Below, one piece after another: positions 8,810 through 17,863 of a stretch of 64,000 nt of DNA (positions within the stretch are counted from its first letter, which is position 1; every line of letters starts with the position of its first letter). The DNA lies in contig CAJVZD010000003.1 of NCBI GenBank assembly GCA_913019905.1, forward strand, positions 124,001-188,000. Reading direction: 5' to 3'. The position numbers and the translations under genes were made by a program. The notes under the pieces are model-generated. The model saw only the letters and a list, made by a program, of their open reading frames with translations, searched no databases and had not been told where the DNA came from. The stretch comes from an uncultured Cellvibrionales bacterium. GTDB taxonomy: Bacteria; Pseudomonadota; Gammaproteobacteria; Pseudomonadales; Dasaniaceae.

Positions 8810-9862
8810 TTGAAAATATTGGTGACGGGTGGCGCAGGTTTTATCGGCAGCGCCTTAATCAGATTTATATTGTCGGAAACCTCCGATGAGATAATCAATG
8901 TTGATAAGCTCACCTATGCGGGTCATTTATCATCCTTGCAGGAAGTATTGCCCTCTGATCGCTACCATTTTCATCATCTTGATGTCTGTAACGTTCAAGA
9001 ACTGGAAAAAGTTTTTGATTTTCATCAACCAGATGGCGTCATGCACCTGGCCGCCGAGTCCCATGTTGACCGTTCTATTGATGATTCTCAATTGTTCATT
9101 CAAAGTAATATTGTGGGAACATATTCCCTATTGGAAGTGGCTAGACGATATTGGTTGGCGCTTGGAGAGGAAAGACAAAATCAGTTTCGATTTCACCATA
9201 TTTCTACCGACGAAGTTTACGGAGATTTAGGTGACAGCAATAAATTGTTTACAGAGCAAAGCGCTTATCAGCCCCGTTCGCCCTATTCCGCGTCAAAGGC
9301 TGCATCCGATCATTTGGTAAAAGCGTGGCAGAATACGTATGGTCTGCCGACGGTTTTGACAAATTGCTCAAATAATTATGGCCCTTATCATCACCCCGAA
9401 AAATTGATTCCGAAAATGACCCTAAATGCGATCCACGGCAAGCCGCTTTGTCTCTATGGCGATGGGATGCAGGTAAGGGACTGGCTCTATGTGGAAGATC
9501 ATGTACGCGCACTTTACCAAGTATTTAACGATGGGAAGAATGCTGAGTCTTATAATATCGGCGGTCGCAATGAAATGAAAAATATTGATGTGGTAAAAGC
9601 TATTTGCGAAATCTTAGAGGAGCTAGTGCCCTCAAATCCGTACTCACGATCCGCGGATAACCCGCTGGGTTTTGAAGGCCTGATCTGTTTTGTGAATGAT
9701 CGGCCTGGTCACGATCAACGTTATGCGATCGATACCGAGAAAATGCAGAGCGAGCTCGGGTGGATGCCCGCAGAAAACTTTGAAAGTGGTATTCGTAAAA
9801 CGGTTATTTGGTATTTAGAAAATAGAGATTGGTGGGAGCAACTAGAAAAGAATTCGGCTTAG
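8810..9862 (+). CDS. rfbB: dTDP-glucose 4,6-dehydratase
   Basis: Short-chain dehydrogenase/reductase (350 aa) converting dTDP-glucose to dTDP-4-keto-6-deoxyglucose. Visible are the NAD motif [14 protein letters not shown] (residues 5-18), the family signature STDEVYGDL near 134-142 with catalytic Asp-Glu, and [13 protein letters not shown] near 160-172 with the catalytic Tyr-x3-Lys. The start is TTG at 8810, 9 nt after GGAGA. The usual partners rmlA, rmlC and rmlD are not next to it or elsewhere in the window, so dTDP-rhamnose synthesis needs unlinked genes or another 6-deoxysugar is made. It is convergent with the Wzt gene. Confidence 0.92.
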   Translation: MKILVTGGAGFIGSALIRFILSETSDEIINVDKLTYAGHLSSLQEVLPSDRYHFHHLDVCNVQELEKVFDFHQPDGVMHLAAESHVDRSIDDSQLFIQSNIVGTYSLLEVARRYWLALGEERQNQFRFHHISTDEVYGDLGDSNKLFTEQSAYQPRSPYSASKAASDHLVKAWQNTYGLPTVLTNCSNNYGPYHHPEKLIPKMTLNAIHGKPLCLYGDGMQVRDWLYVEDHVRALYQVFNDGKNAESYNIGGRNEMKNIDVVKAICEILEELVPSNPYSRSADNPLGFEGLICFVNDRPGHDQRYAIDTEKMQSELGWMPAENFESGIRKTVIWYLENRDWWEQLEKNSA

Positions 9863-9991
9863 TTGGTTTCGGATGGAAATATAGCTAATTCAAAAAGTGT
9901 TTGTTCCCAAGTGGTGACTTTACACGCTGTTGAAGTGAGGGAGTCAAATGACTACTGTTTCGGTGCGCAACTAATATCCAGCTATTAGTAC

Positions 9992-10678
9992 CTAACTATT
10001 ATGATACGCTTTCAGAATGCTAGCGGGATCGCCCTGGTCTTTGACAACGCCATTTTCGATCCAAATGATTCGATCGCAAAGTTTTGTCATTACGCCTCCA
10101 GCGTGAGAGACCAGAATGACTGTGTGGTCTGAGCGAATCATTGATTCCATTGTTTCGGTCGCTTTCTTTCGAAATTTTTCATCGCCAACACCCAGAACTT
10201 CATCGACCAGCAATACTTCTGGTGTTAGGTGGGTTGCGGTTGCAAACCCAAGGCGAGCTTTCATACCGTTAGAATAGGTTTTTAATGGCTCGTAAAAAAA
10301 TGATCCCAGCTCGCAATACTCTTCAATTTTGTCCATTTTCGAATATATGTGCTCTTTACTATAGCCCAACAACATTCCACTGAGAATGGCGTTATCCCGA
10401 CCACACAAATTCAGATCAAACCCCGCTTGCAGCGTTAACAGAGAGGTTTTTTTTGAGCGGTTTTCAATGGTGCCTTTATCGGGCATATAGATACCCGATA
10501 GTATTTTAAGGAGGGTCGATTTCCCCACGCCGTTACGGCCGATAATGCCGACTGTTTCGCCACGTCTCACGTCAAAGGAAATATCTTTCAGTGCCTCGTA
10601 ATATTCGTGGCGGAAAAATGATTTCTTTTTACGGTAGGAGAGAGCAATATTTTTTAATGAGATAATGGTTTCATTCAT
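9992..10678 (-). CDS. wzt: O-antigen/polysaccharide ABC exporter ATPase (Wzt/KpsT/TagH type)
   Basis: Nucleotide-binding subunit (228 aa) for polysaccharide export across the inner membrane. It has Walker A GRNGVGKST near residue 47, signature YSNGMKARLGFA near 137, Walker B LLVDEVLGVGDE near 157 and H-loop VSHAG near 190. The protein ends right after the ATPase core, so it lacks the C-terminal carbohydrate-binding domain of long Wzt proteins that read a capped chain end. This fits export coupled to synthesis, or a KpsT/TagH-like role. The wzm gene lies 3 nt upstream on the same strand, so the two are surely co-translated. Confidence 0.88.
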   Translation of the reverse strand: MNETIISLKNIALSYRKKKSFFRHEYYEALKDISFDVRRGETVGIIGRNGVGKSTLLKILSGIYMPDKGTIENRSKKTSLLTLQAGFDLNLCGRDNAILSGMLLGYSKEHIYSKMDKIEEYCELGSFFYEPLKTYSNGMKARLGFATATHLTPEVLLVDEVLGVGDEKFRKKATETMESMIRSDHTVILVSHAGGVMTKLCDRIIWIENGVVKDQGDPASILKAYHNS

Positions 10679-10681
10679 AAC

Positions 10682-11449
10682 TTATTCTTGTACAACTCTG
10701 GTGATCGTGTATTCGTGTTTTTTATAGACATACAATACGGCAACCCAAAGTAAAGCAGAACCAATTAGAATTTTCAGGAGGTACATCCAGTCAGGCCAGG
10801 CGTTATTCAGTAGAATTTCTCGGTATTGATGGATGAGCCCGGCCATCGGATTAATGAAAAAAAGATCTCGATAAGAAGTAGAAATGCTGTCGATGCTAAA
10901 AAATATCCCACAACAAAAAAACAAAAACTGCATCAACGTGGGGATAACGAAATTTAAGTCTCTAATGAAGGCTACTGCCACCGCTAACATACAGACTAAA
11001 GGGATCATAAACAATAATTGCACAGCCATCACCGCTATGCCGGCAAGCCAATGTATACTGATTGTTAAACCGGAAACTTGTAGGAAAACAAGCAGGATAG
11101 AAAATACCATTATTTGTTTAACGCTGCATTGAGTAACGAAAACCAAGGGGAAGAACAATTTCGGGATAAATATTTGTCCCATTAAATTGCTTCCTCCAAT
11201 TAGGCTATTCGAGCCTTGATTGATCGTCTTGGCGAACCATAACCAAGGCACGAGGCCGGTAAGCAGGAAATACACAAAACCGGGGCCTCCACGATTTAGC
11301 AACAATTCAAAGACGAGGTAGTAGCAGAGCATATGAATGACAGGTTCGATAATCCACCAGGTATAACTTAGGTAGTTAATCGCGGCCTCTGATTTCAAAT
11401 TGAGTTTGGATTTTTCCCAGACTATTGAGAGTAACTGTTGTGTTTCCAT
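10682..11449 (-). CDS. wzm: O-antigen/polysaccharide ABC exporter permease (Wzm/KpsM/TagG type)
   Basis: ABC-2 family membrane subunit of 255 aa with about six TM helices, pairing with the short Wzt downstream. The N-terminal amphipathic segment (LLSIVWEKSKLNLKSE) and internal INPMAGLIHQYREILLN stretch are characteristic of polysaccharide ABC-2 permeases. It starts a two-gene minus-strand operon divergent from the WbpV-like epimerase, with 462 nt between. It would move lipid-linked glycan to the periplasm for the ligase. No chain-elongating glycosyltransferase genes flank it, which is unusual. Confidence 0.87.
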   Translation of the reverse strand: METQQLLSIVWEKSKLNLKSEAAINYLSYTWWIIEPVIHMLCYYLVFELLLNRGGPGFVYFLLTGLVPWLWFAKTINQGSNSLIGGSNLMGQIFIPKLFFPLVFVTQCSVKQIMVFSILLVFLQVSGLTISIHWLAGIAVMAVQLLFMIPLVCMLAVAVAFIRDLNFVIPTLMQFLFFCCGIFFSIDSISTSYRDLFFINPMAGLIHQYREILLNNAWPDWMYLLKILIGSALLWVAVLYVYKKHEYTITRVVQE

Positions 11450-11911
11450 TGCTTAGGCGATGCGTCTTTTGTCGTTGGCACACATTTTCAGTAGCGCGGA
11501 TTAAATTGATTTGGCGTGTTTGGGTAGAAATTCTTCTTATGCTTAACGCGGGTCACGATGGTAGGTATAAGCAGTTACTGACAACCGACGATAATATCAG
11601 AAATTGACTTGCCGCTCTACGGCTTCCTAAATTTTCATTCGTTCTAGAGAGCTATTTGGGAAAGAATGCTCCTCCTTATATTTATCGAACAGTTTTTAGC
11701 GAAGAATTTCTGGCACTACGGCTGTTTACAACCATTCGATGACCTACGAGCCCAACTAATTAGTGGTGGAATAGTCAGAGTATATTCAGTGCTTAGTGTG
11801 ATGGGAAGATGAATCAATGGTAATGGCTGCTTTCTTTAATACTGTGAAACATCCAGCAACTGTGGCTTAATTCGTCGTTCGAGTTATACAATTCATAGTG
11901 AGTGGGGTTTT
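11450..11911. other. Divergent intergenic region between wzm and the epimerase gene
   Basis: About 460 bases that must hold the divergent promoters for the Wzm/Wzt operon and the WbpV-like operon. I see no convincing -10/-35 pair, ops element or hairpin. A 60-codon plus-strand frame that starts inside the wzm coding region is a shadow. Confidence 0.4.
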
Positions 11912-12883
11912 GTGAAGGTATTGATAACGGGCGCTGATGGTTTTATCGGTCGGCATTTAAGTGAGCGCTGTGTTGAGCACGATACCGTACTCGTCTCTCG
12001 AAAACTTACCAAGCAGCTCCCGAATAGCCATGCCATCGGTGATATGAGTGTGTTCGATGGATGGGAGACGTTGTTCGACGGTGTTGATGTAATCGTTCAT
12101 TTGGCTGCTAAAGTTCACCAGATGGACCGTGGAGATCCTGATACATATTATCAAGCTAACCAGCAAGTCGTTGGGCGAATGGTCGACGCTGCTGTGGCTC
12201 AAGGTGTAAAGCGTTTCATTTTTATCAGTACTATTAAGGCTTGTACCGAAAGTCGCTCGGAAAAAGTTGCTGTGCCAAAAGAGGTGGACGGCAACCAGTC
12301 GGACCGTAAAGATCGAGGCGAGGGTGATGGAATGTTAGGGCAGGATCCCTACGCGCATTCTAAATCTTTAGCTGAACAGATTTTAATCGAAAAATCCTCA
12401 GAGTCGAGTCTTGAGGTGGTTATTATTCGTCCGCCGCTTGTTTATGGTCCGGGAGTGAAAGCCAATTTTATGCGCCTTTGGGACCTTTCAGCACGGGTAT
12501 ATCCACTTCCTTTTGCTTCCATTAACAATCGTCGGGATATGGTTTCGGTTTACAATCTTTGCGATTTGATTATTTTGTGTCTACAGCATCCAGCAGCTAA
12601 AAATAAGATCCTCAATGTTTCAGATGGAAGACCCTATTCATTGGCGGGGTTATTGACGGCAATGAGACAAACGCGAGGTATGAAACCGAGATTACTGCCC
12701 TGCCCAAAGGCAATTTTGCAGTTGTTATTATCTTTAATGGGCCGCAATGACGTTTCTGTAAGATTGCTTGGTAATTTGGAAATCGACATTTCCGAAACCT
12801 GCCGCTTATTGGATTGGCAGCCGAATTATAGTATGGCACATACGCTTCAAACGATGATCGAGCGCTCGTCTGATGATGTCTAA
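11912..12883 (+). CDS. NAD-dependent sugar epimerase/dehydratase (WbpV-like)
   Basis: Extended short-chain dehydrogenase/reductase of 323 aa that acts on a nucleotide sugar, probably a UDP-HexNAc 4-epimerase or related enzyme. The motif LITGADGFIGRHL (residues 4-16) binds NAD(P). The catalytic Ser region is FIFISTIKACTE near 105 and the Tyr-x3-Lys is YAHSKSLAE near 147. The start is GTG at 11912 just after GAGTGGGG. It overlaps the following sugar-phosphate transferase by 11 nt. The order epimerase, WbpL-like, WbpM-like matches the wbpV-wbpL-wbpM end of P. aeruginosa O-antigen loci as I remember them. The substrate is inferred. Confidence 0.82.
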   Translation: MKVLITGADGFIGRHLSERCVEHDTVLVSRKLTKQLPNSHAIGDMSVFDGWETLFDGVDVIVHLAAKVHQMDRGDPDTYYQANQQVVGRMVDAAVAQGVKRFIFISTIKACTESRSEKVAVPKEVDGNQSDRKDRGEGDGMLGQDPYAHSKSLAEQILIEKSSESSLEVVIIRPPLVYGPGVKANFMRLWDLSARVYPLPFASINNRRDMVSVYNLCDLIILCLQHPAAKNKILNVSDGRPYSLAGLLTAMRQTRGMKPRLLPCPKAILQLLLSLMGRNDVSVRLLGNLEIDISETCRLLDWQPNYSMAHTLQTMIERSSDDV

Positions 12884-13913
12884 TTTATTACTTTTTGTTG
12901 CCATTACGGTAATTTCCTTTGTTTTGGTCGCGTGTTATCGCTCAGTGGCTATTCGTAACTCCTGGTTTGATATCCCAAATCACAGAAGCTCACATCGGGA
13001 AATGACCCCTCGGAGTGGCGGTCTCGTCATTTTAATCATGTATAGCGTACTGATTGTTTTTCAGTTTTTTACGGATCAATTAAAGGTGTCAGAACTGACG
13101 GTATTAGCGATTCCGCTTGGCATTGGTTTGGTCGGGTTTATCGATGACACAGTGACCTTATACCCAGGTTTTCGCTTTCTTGCTTACTTGATACTCGTTG
13201 CAATTTTGGTCGTTGCTTTCAGCCCGTTACCACCACTGAATCTATGGGGTTATTTAGTAGAAAACCGTTGGATTATAAGCTTTATCTATATTCTCGCAAT
13301 TGCCTGGTTTGTTAATCTTTTTAACTTTATGGATGGCATCAATGGCATTGCTGGAGGCCAGTTCATCTATCTTCTGGCGGCATCCTTAAGCTTGTTACCT
13401 GCGGTCCATGCTCCGCAGTTGACCTTAATGATTGTAATTGCAGCTAGCGTTACAGGTTTTCTGTGCTGGAACTTTCCTTTTGGCAAGGTTTTTCTGGGCG
13501 ATGCCGGCAGCACTTTTTTGGCGGCGGTATTAGCTTTGTTGATGTTATACACCGTCAAATTTCAGGGGGCATCCCCTTGGATGTGGATTATTCTGTGTGC
13601 GTGTTTTGTTGTAGATACTGGCTATACCCTTGTGTTTAGAATTTTTACAAGACAAGTCTGGTATAAACCACATGCCAGTCATGCCTATCAAATATTGGCC
13701 CGGCGTTGGTCATCCCACAGTAAAGTGGTCGTTTTAATCATGCTGGTTAACATACTATGGTTGTGGCCGCTGGCGTGGTTGGCGAAGGTCTCGGCTGATG
13801 GTGGGATGATATGGTGTATTGTGGCCTGTTTGCCTCTTCTTGGCATTTGCTGGTCTGTGGGTGCTGGAAAACGTATGCCGCTCGACAAAACAGCGTCGAT
13901 ATCCGGTAAGTAA
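12873..13913 (+). CDS. Undecaprenyl-phosphate sugar-1-phosphate transferase (WbpL/WecA/MraY family)
   Basis: Integral-membrane enzyme (346 aa, about ten or eleven TM helices) that starts a lipid-linked glycan by moving HexNAc-1-phosphate from UDP to undecaprenyl phosphate. Family marks are the Asp pair in VGFIDDTVTLYPGFR near residue 92, NLFNFMDGINGIAGGQ near 151 and the cytoplasmic-loop HASHAYQILARRW near 269. Two tandem ATGs open the gene (12873 and 12876) inside the end of the epimerase gene, so translation is coupled. Closest in context to WbpL (QuiNAc/FucNAc-1-phosphate); WecA-like GlcNAc specificity cannot be excluded. Confidence 0.87.
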   Translation: MMSNLLLFVAITVISFVLVACYRSVAIRNSWFDIPNHRSSHREMTPRSGGLVILIMYSVLIVFQFFTDQLKVSELTVLAIPLGIGLVGFIDDTVTLYPGFRFLAYLILVAILVVAFSPLPPLNLWGYLVENRWIISFIYILAIAWFVNLFNFMDGINGIAGGQFIYLLAASLSLLPAVHAPQLTLMIVIAASVTGFLCWNFPFGKVFLGDAGSTFLAAVLALLMLYTVKFQGASPWMWIILCACFVVDTGYTLVFRIFTRQVWYKPHASHAYQILARRWSSHSKVVVLIMLVNILWLWPLAWLAKVSADGGMIWCIVACLPLLGICWSVGAGKRMPLDKTASISGK

Positions 13914-14230
13914 CATTAGATTGTCGGTTTTCGGGCTTTTTTCGGGCTTTATTGGTCACCTGCCGATATACTTACAAAACATTTTCGATACACTTGGTAT
14001 ATATAATATTCAGGGTTGTTGGCTACTATATAAGATATGTAAGCGCTCACTTGTGCTCAGAACTTGTACTAAAAATTGTGCAAAATACTTGTGCTATATA
14101 AAACAGGGTCATTGGAAGAAATAATAACATGAAGGCATCCCTTCGTTAAAAATTTTCCGTGATTGAAAATTTCCCATAATTGAAGATTTTCCATAATTGA
14201 AAATTTCAGTGATTATTCAAAGGTCCATGG
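13914..14230. other. Intergenic region with AT-rich leader before the wbpM-like gene
   Basis: The stretch is 317 bases, mostly A+T, between two co-oriented genes. Its right third is the 17-bp tandem dyad array listed separately. A plus-strand frame (13819-14124) starts inside wbpL in another frame and is not credible. A good Shine-Dalgarno CAAAGG (14218-14223) overlaps the last repeat unit. Confidence 0.5.
14153..14220 (+). repeat. Four tandem 17-bp dyad units upstream of the wbpM-like gene
   Basis: Read in steps of 17, the units are TTTTCCGTGATTGAAAA, TTTCCCATAATTGAAGA, TTTTCCATAATTGAAAA and TTTCAGTGATTATTCAA. Each of the first three is itself an inverted repeat, TTTYC-N7-GAARA (perfect in units 1 and 3). 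The array ends 10 nt before the start codon and overlaps the ribosome binding site. It may be a multi-site operator, a translational control hairpin set or a slippage product. Confidence 0.75.
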
Positions 14231-16216
14231 ATGACTATACTTAGGCAACTTTTTAGTTTGCCAATACAACAACTCCTCTCAATACCCAGGCATTGGAAAC
14301 AGTCGGCGTTACTGGGGCTGGATCTTTGTTTTATTCCTAGTGCTGTTGCTTTGTCAGTGGTTTTTCGTTGGGGTGGCTTGGATTACCCGCTTGAGACCAC
14401 CGATTTTCTTGCGACGATGATGACGATGGTTGTGAGCGCTGCTGTTTTTCTCAGGATTGGCCTTTATAGAGCGATTATTCGTTTTATGGGGCAACAAGCA
14501 ATACTCACTGTGATCAAAGGGGTGACTATATCTGCTGTTATTCTTGCCATTTCTGCCTTTCTGTTTCGAAGTAATATTCCTCGCTCGACACCTTTAGTGT
14601 ACTGGGCCGTTGCATTAATCATGATTGGTGGATCTCGACTGCTCATCCGTTCTTTTTACCATGGCGTACTAAGAAAAAGTGGTGACAAAGTTGCCATATA
14701 CGGTGCCGGCGCTTCGGGTCGTCAATTGCTCAGTGCTTTACTGCCTACAGGGAAATATTGCCCGGTTGTGTTTGTTGATGATGACGAAGCGCATGTCGGC
14801 ACAGTGATCAATGGCGTTTCAGTCTATTCCTCCAGTCAGTTGGAAGAATTGATTCAAGAATTTTCTATTGCGTATGTGTTTTTGGCTATGCCATCGGTCG
14901 AGCACGCCAGACGTAAGGCCATTATCGACGAGCTTGAAGATTTGCCTGTTTACGTAAAAACAGTACCAGAATTTTATGATTTGATGTCCGGTGTAGCGAA
15001 AGTTGGGCAGTTGCAAGATATAGAGCTTGCGGACTTGTTAGGTCGTGACCCTATCCCTGCAGACCCGGCGTTAATTGAAGCGTGTATTTTTGATAAAGTT
15101 GTCATGGTGACCGGAGCGGGAGGTTCAATTGGCTCCGAGTTATGTCGTCAGATTGTTCGGTGCCAGCCTACCGAGCTGATAATGTTTGACATATCGGAGC
15201 ACGCTCTGTATCAAATTAGTAAGGAACTTGACCGTTTGAAGAGCCAGGGAAAACACGCGGCACGGATAATTCCATTATTGGGTTCAGTGCAAAACCAGAA
15301 GCGCCTTGAGTCTATTTTTAGTGAATTTAAGGTCAATACTGTCTATCACGCAGCCGCTTACAAACATGTCCCAATGGTCGAATACAATGTTGTTGAAGGT
15401 GTTTCAAATAATGTCTTTGGCACACTGTCGGCAGGGCGCGCGGCTGTTAAAGCCGGAGTGGAAAATTTTGTACTAATATCCACCGACAAAGCGGTTCGGC
15501 CCACCAATGTGATGGGTGCCTCGAAACGAATGGCTGAACTGATTTTGCAGGCTCTGGCTCAAAAATACTCTGGAACAGTCTTCTGTATGGTGCGGTTCGG
15601 TAATGTCTTAGGTTCATCGGGATCAGTCGTCCCTCTGTTTCGTCAACAAATTCAAAACGGTGGTCCAGTGACGGTCACCCATAAAGATATCATTCGTTAT
15701 TTTATGACCATGGAAGAGGCCGCGCAGTTGGTATTACAGGCGAGTGCAATGGGAAAAGGTGGAGACGTATTCGTACTGGATATGGGTGATCCGGTGAAGA
15801 TCGAAGCGCTGGCACGGCGACTGGTCCGGTTGATGGGTTGCGAGGTTAAAGACAAGCTGCATCCAAATGGTGATATCGAAATTCACTTTATCGGATTAAG
15901 GCCCGGAGAAAAGCTCTATGAAGAGTTGTTACTCGGTACCAACGTAGCTGGAACAGGGCATCCGAAAATCATGCGCGCGGAAGAGGAGTTATTGAGTGAA
16001 GAGGACATCGATGGTTTCACGATGTCCTTACAGGTCGCCTGTGATAATAATGATTGTGAAGCTATTCAAACCATTTTGCTTGATGTGGTTGATGGCTTTA
16101 ATGCAAAAGACGGCATCTCAGATGCTCATTGGAACCGCCGGCTGGCTAACGGAATTAACCAGATTAATCCTGAGACGGACGGCAAGGTAATAACAGGCCG
16201 TTTTAATAAATCCTAA
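14231..16216 (+). CDS. UDP-HexNAc 4,6-dehydratase, membrane type (WbpM/CapD/PglF-like)
   Basis: Inner-membrane enzyme of 661 aa making UDP-4-keto-6-deoxy-HexNAc, the precursor of QuiNAc, FucNAc, bacillosamine and similar sugars. Residues 25-140 carry four TM helices. A CoA-binding-like Rossmann domain follows (VAIYGAGASGRQLL, 154-167), then the SDR dehydratase domain with VTGAGGSIGSELCRQ at about 293-307. The catalytic tyrosine is replaced by methionine (PTNVMGASKRMAE, Met428 and Lys432), the hallmark of this family. The Shine-Dalgarno CAAAGG sits 7 nt before the ATG. It ends the WbpV-WbpL-WbpM-like set and supplies the sugar that WbpL would load. Confidence 0.92.
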   Translation: MTILRQLFSLPIQQLLSIPRHWKQSALLGLDLCFIPSAVALSVVFRWGGLDYPLETTDFLATMMTMVVSAAVFLRIGLYRAIIRFMGQQAILTVIKGVTISAVILAISAFLFRSNIPRSTPLVYWAVALIMIGGSRLLIRSFYHGVLRKSGDKVAIYGAGASGRQLLSALLPTGKYCPVVFVDDDEAHVGTVINGVSVYSSSQLEELIQEFSIAYVFLAMPSVEHARRKAIIDELEDLPVYVKTVPEFYDLMSGVAKVGQLQDIELADLLGRDPIPADPALIEACIFDKVVMVTGAGGSIGSELCRQIVRCQPTELIMFDISEHALYQISKELDRLKSQGKHAARIIPLLGSVQNQKRLESIFSEFKVNTVYHAAAYKHVPMVEYNVVEGVSNNVFGTLSAGRAAVKAGVENFVLISTDKAVRPTNVMGASKRMAELILQALAQKYSGTVFCMVRFGNVLGSSGSVVPLFRQQIQNGGPVTVTHKDIIRYFMTMEEAAQLVLQASAMGKGGDVFVLDMGDPVKIEALARRLVRLMGCEVKDKLHPNGDIEIHFIGLRPGEKLYEELLLGTNVAGTGHPKIMRAEEELLSEEDIDGFTMSLQVACDNNDCEAIQTILLDVVDGFNAKDGISDAHWNRRLANGINQINPETDGKVITGRFNKS

Positions 16217-16238
16217 TGATTACCATTGCGTTACACCC

Positions 16239-16261
16239 GGACTCAATACCCTGTTGAGTCT
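16239..16261 (+). repeat. Inverted repeat after the wbpM-like gene
   Basis: GGACTCAA and TTGAGTC form a hairpin stem of about seven pairs around a 7-nt loop, 23 nt after the stop codon. No uridine run follows directly (TGGTCTTTGCC), so it is at best a weak or Rho-assisted terminator. Confidence 0.45.
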
Positions 16262-16373
16262 GGTCTTTGCCTACGGCTACGCGTAAGATGCGTTTTTTTT
16301 GATCGTTTATTGGTGGGGTTTTACGCCTATATTGAGGCTTTCACCTTTCATAAACCTACTTAGTCGCGCCATT

Positions 16374-16404
16374 TTGAACCTGTTTCATGAAAAGGTGCTA
16401 TCAT
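16374..16404 (+). promoter_or_regulatory. Candidate sigma-70 promoter for the GT4-methyltransferase-toroid operon
   Basis: TTGAAC (16374-16379) and TATCAT (16399-16404) are separated by 19 nt, slightly long. They lie about 110 nt before the GT4 gene and after the hairpin, the expected place for a new transcription unit. The evidence is only the hexamers. Confidence 0.35.
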
Positions 16405-16516
16405 TCGCCTTTTTTTTGCGCGCCCGCAATAAAAGATGATCTATTGATCAGAATGAGGCTTTGCGTGTTTTTTATTTTTACACCGACAGACCCAGTGACT
16501 GTTGGCAGTTAGAACA

Positions 16517-17863
16517 ATGACTATGAATCAATCGATGACAGGTACTGTTGCAGCAAATCTCGCCGACGCAACTGCAGCTGAAAATGAGGCAATGGGTTTT
16601 TCTTTGCTGAAATCGCCTTTGAAAATATGTTTGTTGGGGTACCGCAGTCAACCTTACGGGGGAGGCCAGGGCATTTATATCAAATACCTCAGTAAGGCAT
16701 TGGTAGACGCAGGGCATAAAGTCGATGTGATTTCAGGGCAGCCTTACCCCCATCTGGATCCACGAGTTAACTTAATAAAAATGCCTGGCTTGAATCTTTT
16801 TGAGACGGGCCTGGGTTCACTGCGACTTCGACATTTAAGTTCCTTAACCAATATTATTGAATGGACCGGCAAATTGACTGGGGCATTTTCAGAACCCTAT
16901 TGTTTCGGCCGGCGGGTGCTAAAACACTTGCAAAAGAAGGGTCGTCACTACGATATTATTCATGATAATCAATGTCTTAGCTGGGGGATGTTGCAGCTGC
17001 AGCAGCGCGGTTTTCCCTTGGTTACCACCATCCACCATCCGATAACCAGCGATTTGCAAATTGCCCTGAATGCGGCGAACGACTGGAGAGAGAGAATACT
17101 GATTCGACGCTGGCATTCCTTTCTCGTGATGCAAAAGAAAGTGGCTCAGCGTCTCGCGCATATTGTCACTGTCTCGGAGCGTTCTCGTAACGACATTGTT
17201 TCTGCCTTTGAAATTGATCCAGAAGCCATTAGCTTGGTTTATAACGGTATCGATACAGATGAATTTCGTCCAGTCGATGGCGTAGACCGCATACCTTTTA
17301 GAATTATGGCAACAGCTTCAGCCGATGCTCCCTTAAAAGGTGTTCGGTACTTATTGGAAGCGGTTGCACTACTGCTAAAAACCTACCCTAAGTTGGAGTT
17401 GTTGCTGGTCGGTCAGCCCAAACCGGGTGGTGATACCGAGAAATTAATTGAACGCTTGCAGATTGCTGAGAATATTAAGTTTGTCAGTGGAATAACGACC
17501 GAGCAACTCGTCAATTATTATTCTGAAGCGCAGGTCGTTGTGGTGCCCTCTCTTTACGAGGGTTTTGGTTTACCCGCGGGTGAAGCGATGGCATGCGGAG
17601 TTCCCGTGGTTTCGACTGATGGTGGCGCGCTGCCGGAAGTGGTCGGTGACGCCGGGGTGCAGGTGCCAATAGAAGATAGCAAAGCGATAGCCGCAGCAGT
17701 GGCTCAATTACTTGAAAATGCCGGCGAAAGAGAACAGCTGGGAGCTGCCGGCCGCCATAGAATTAATGAATTATTTTGTTGGCACCGTGCAGCCGGACAA
17801 ATGACCAACTATTACCAGCAAATCTTGAAAGGTAGCGCTAGAGGACTGGAACAACCATGCTAA
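16517..17863 (+). CDS. GT4 glycosyltransferase of the methyltransferase-toroid cassette
   Basis: GT-B glycosyltransferase of about 448 aa. An unconserved N-terminal tail of some 30 residues precedes LKICLLGYRSQPYGGGQGIY, the GT4 acceptor-domain opening. The donor site is YEGFGLPAGEAMACGVPVVS near residues 350-370, ending in DGGALPEVVGDAG. ATG 16517 is chosen over the in-frame TTG at 16502, but neither has a clear ribosome binding site. The stop overlaps the next gene (ATGCTAA), so it is translationally coupled to the methyltransferase. Sugar donor and acceptor are unknown. The context, between O-antigen genes and hldE, points to an envelope glycolipid or LPS outer-core substrate. Confidence 0.82.
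   Translation: MTMNQSMTGTVAANLADATAAENEAMGFSLLKSPLKICLLGYRSQPYGGGQGIYIKYLSKALVDAGHKVDVISGQPYPHLDPRVNLIKMPGLNLFETGLGSLRLRHLSSLTNIIEWTGKLTGAFSEPYCFGRRVLKHLQKKGRHYDIIHDNQCLSWGMLQLQQRGFPLVTTIHHPITSDLQIALNAANDWRERILIRRWHSFLVMQKKVAQRLAHIVTVSERSRNDIVSAFEIDPEAISLVYNGIDTDEFRPVDGVDRIPFRIMATASADAPLKGVRYLLEAVALLLKTYPKLELLLVGQPKPGGDTEKLIERLQIAENIKFVSGITTEQLVNYYSEAQVVVVPSLYEGFGLPAGEAMACGVPVVSTDGGALPEVVGDAGVQVPIEDSKAIAAAVAQLLENAGEREQLGAAGRHRINELFCWHRAAGQMTNYYQQILKGSARGLEQPC

Noticed and set aside
14153-14220. CRISPR-like repeat array
   Set aside because: Units are directly adjacent 17-mers without spacers, vary in sequence and there are no cas genes.
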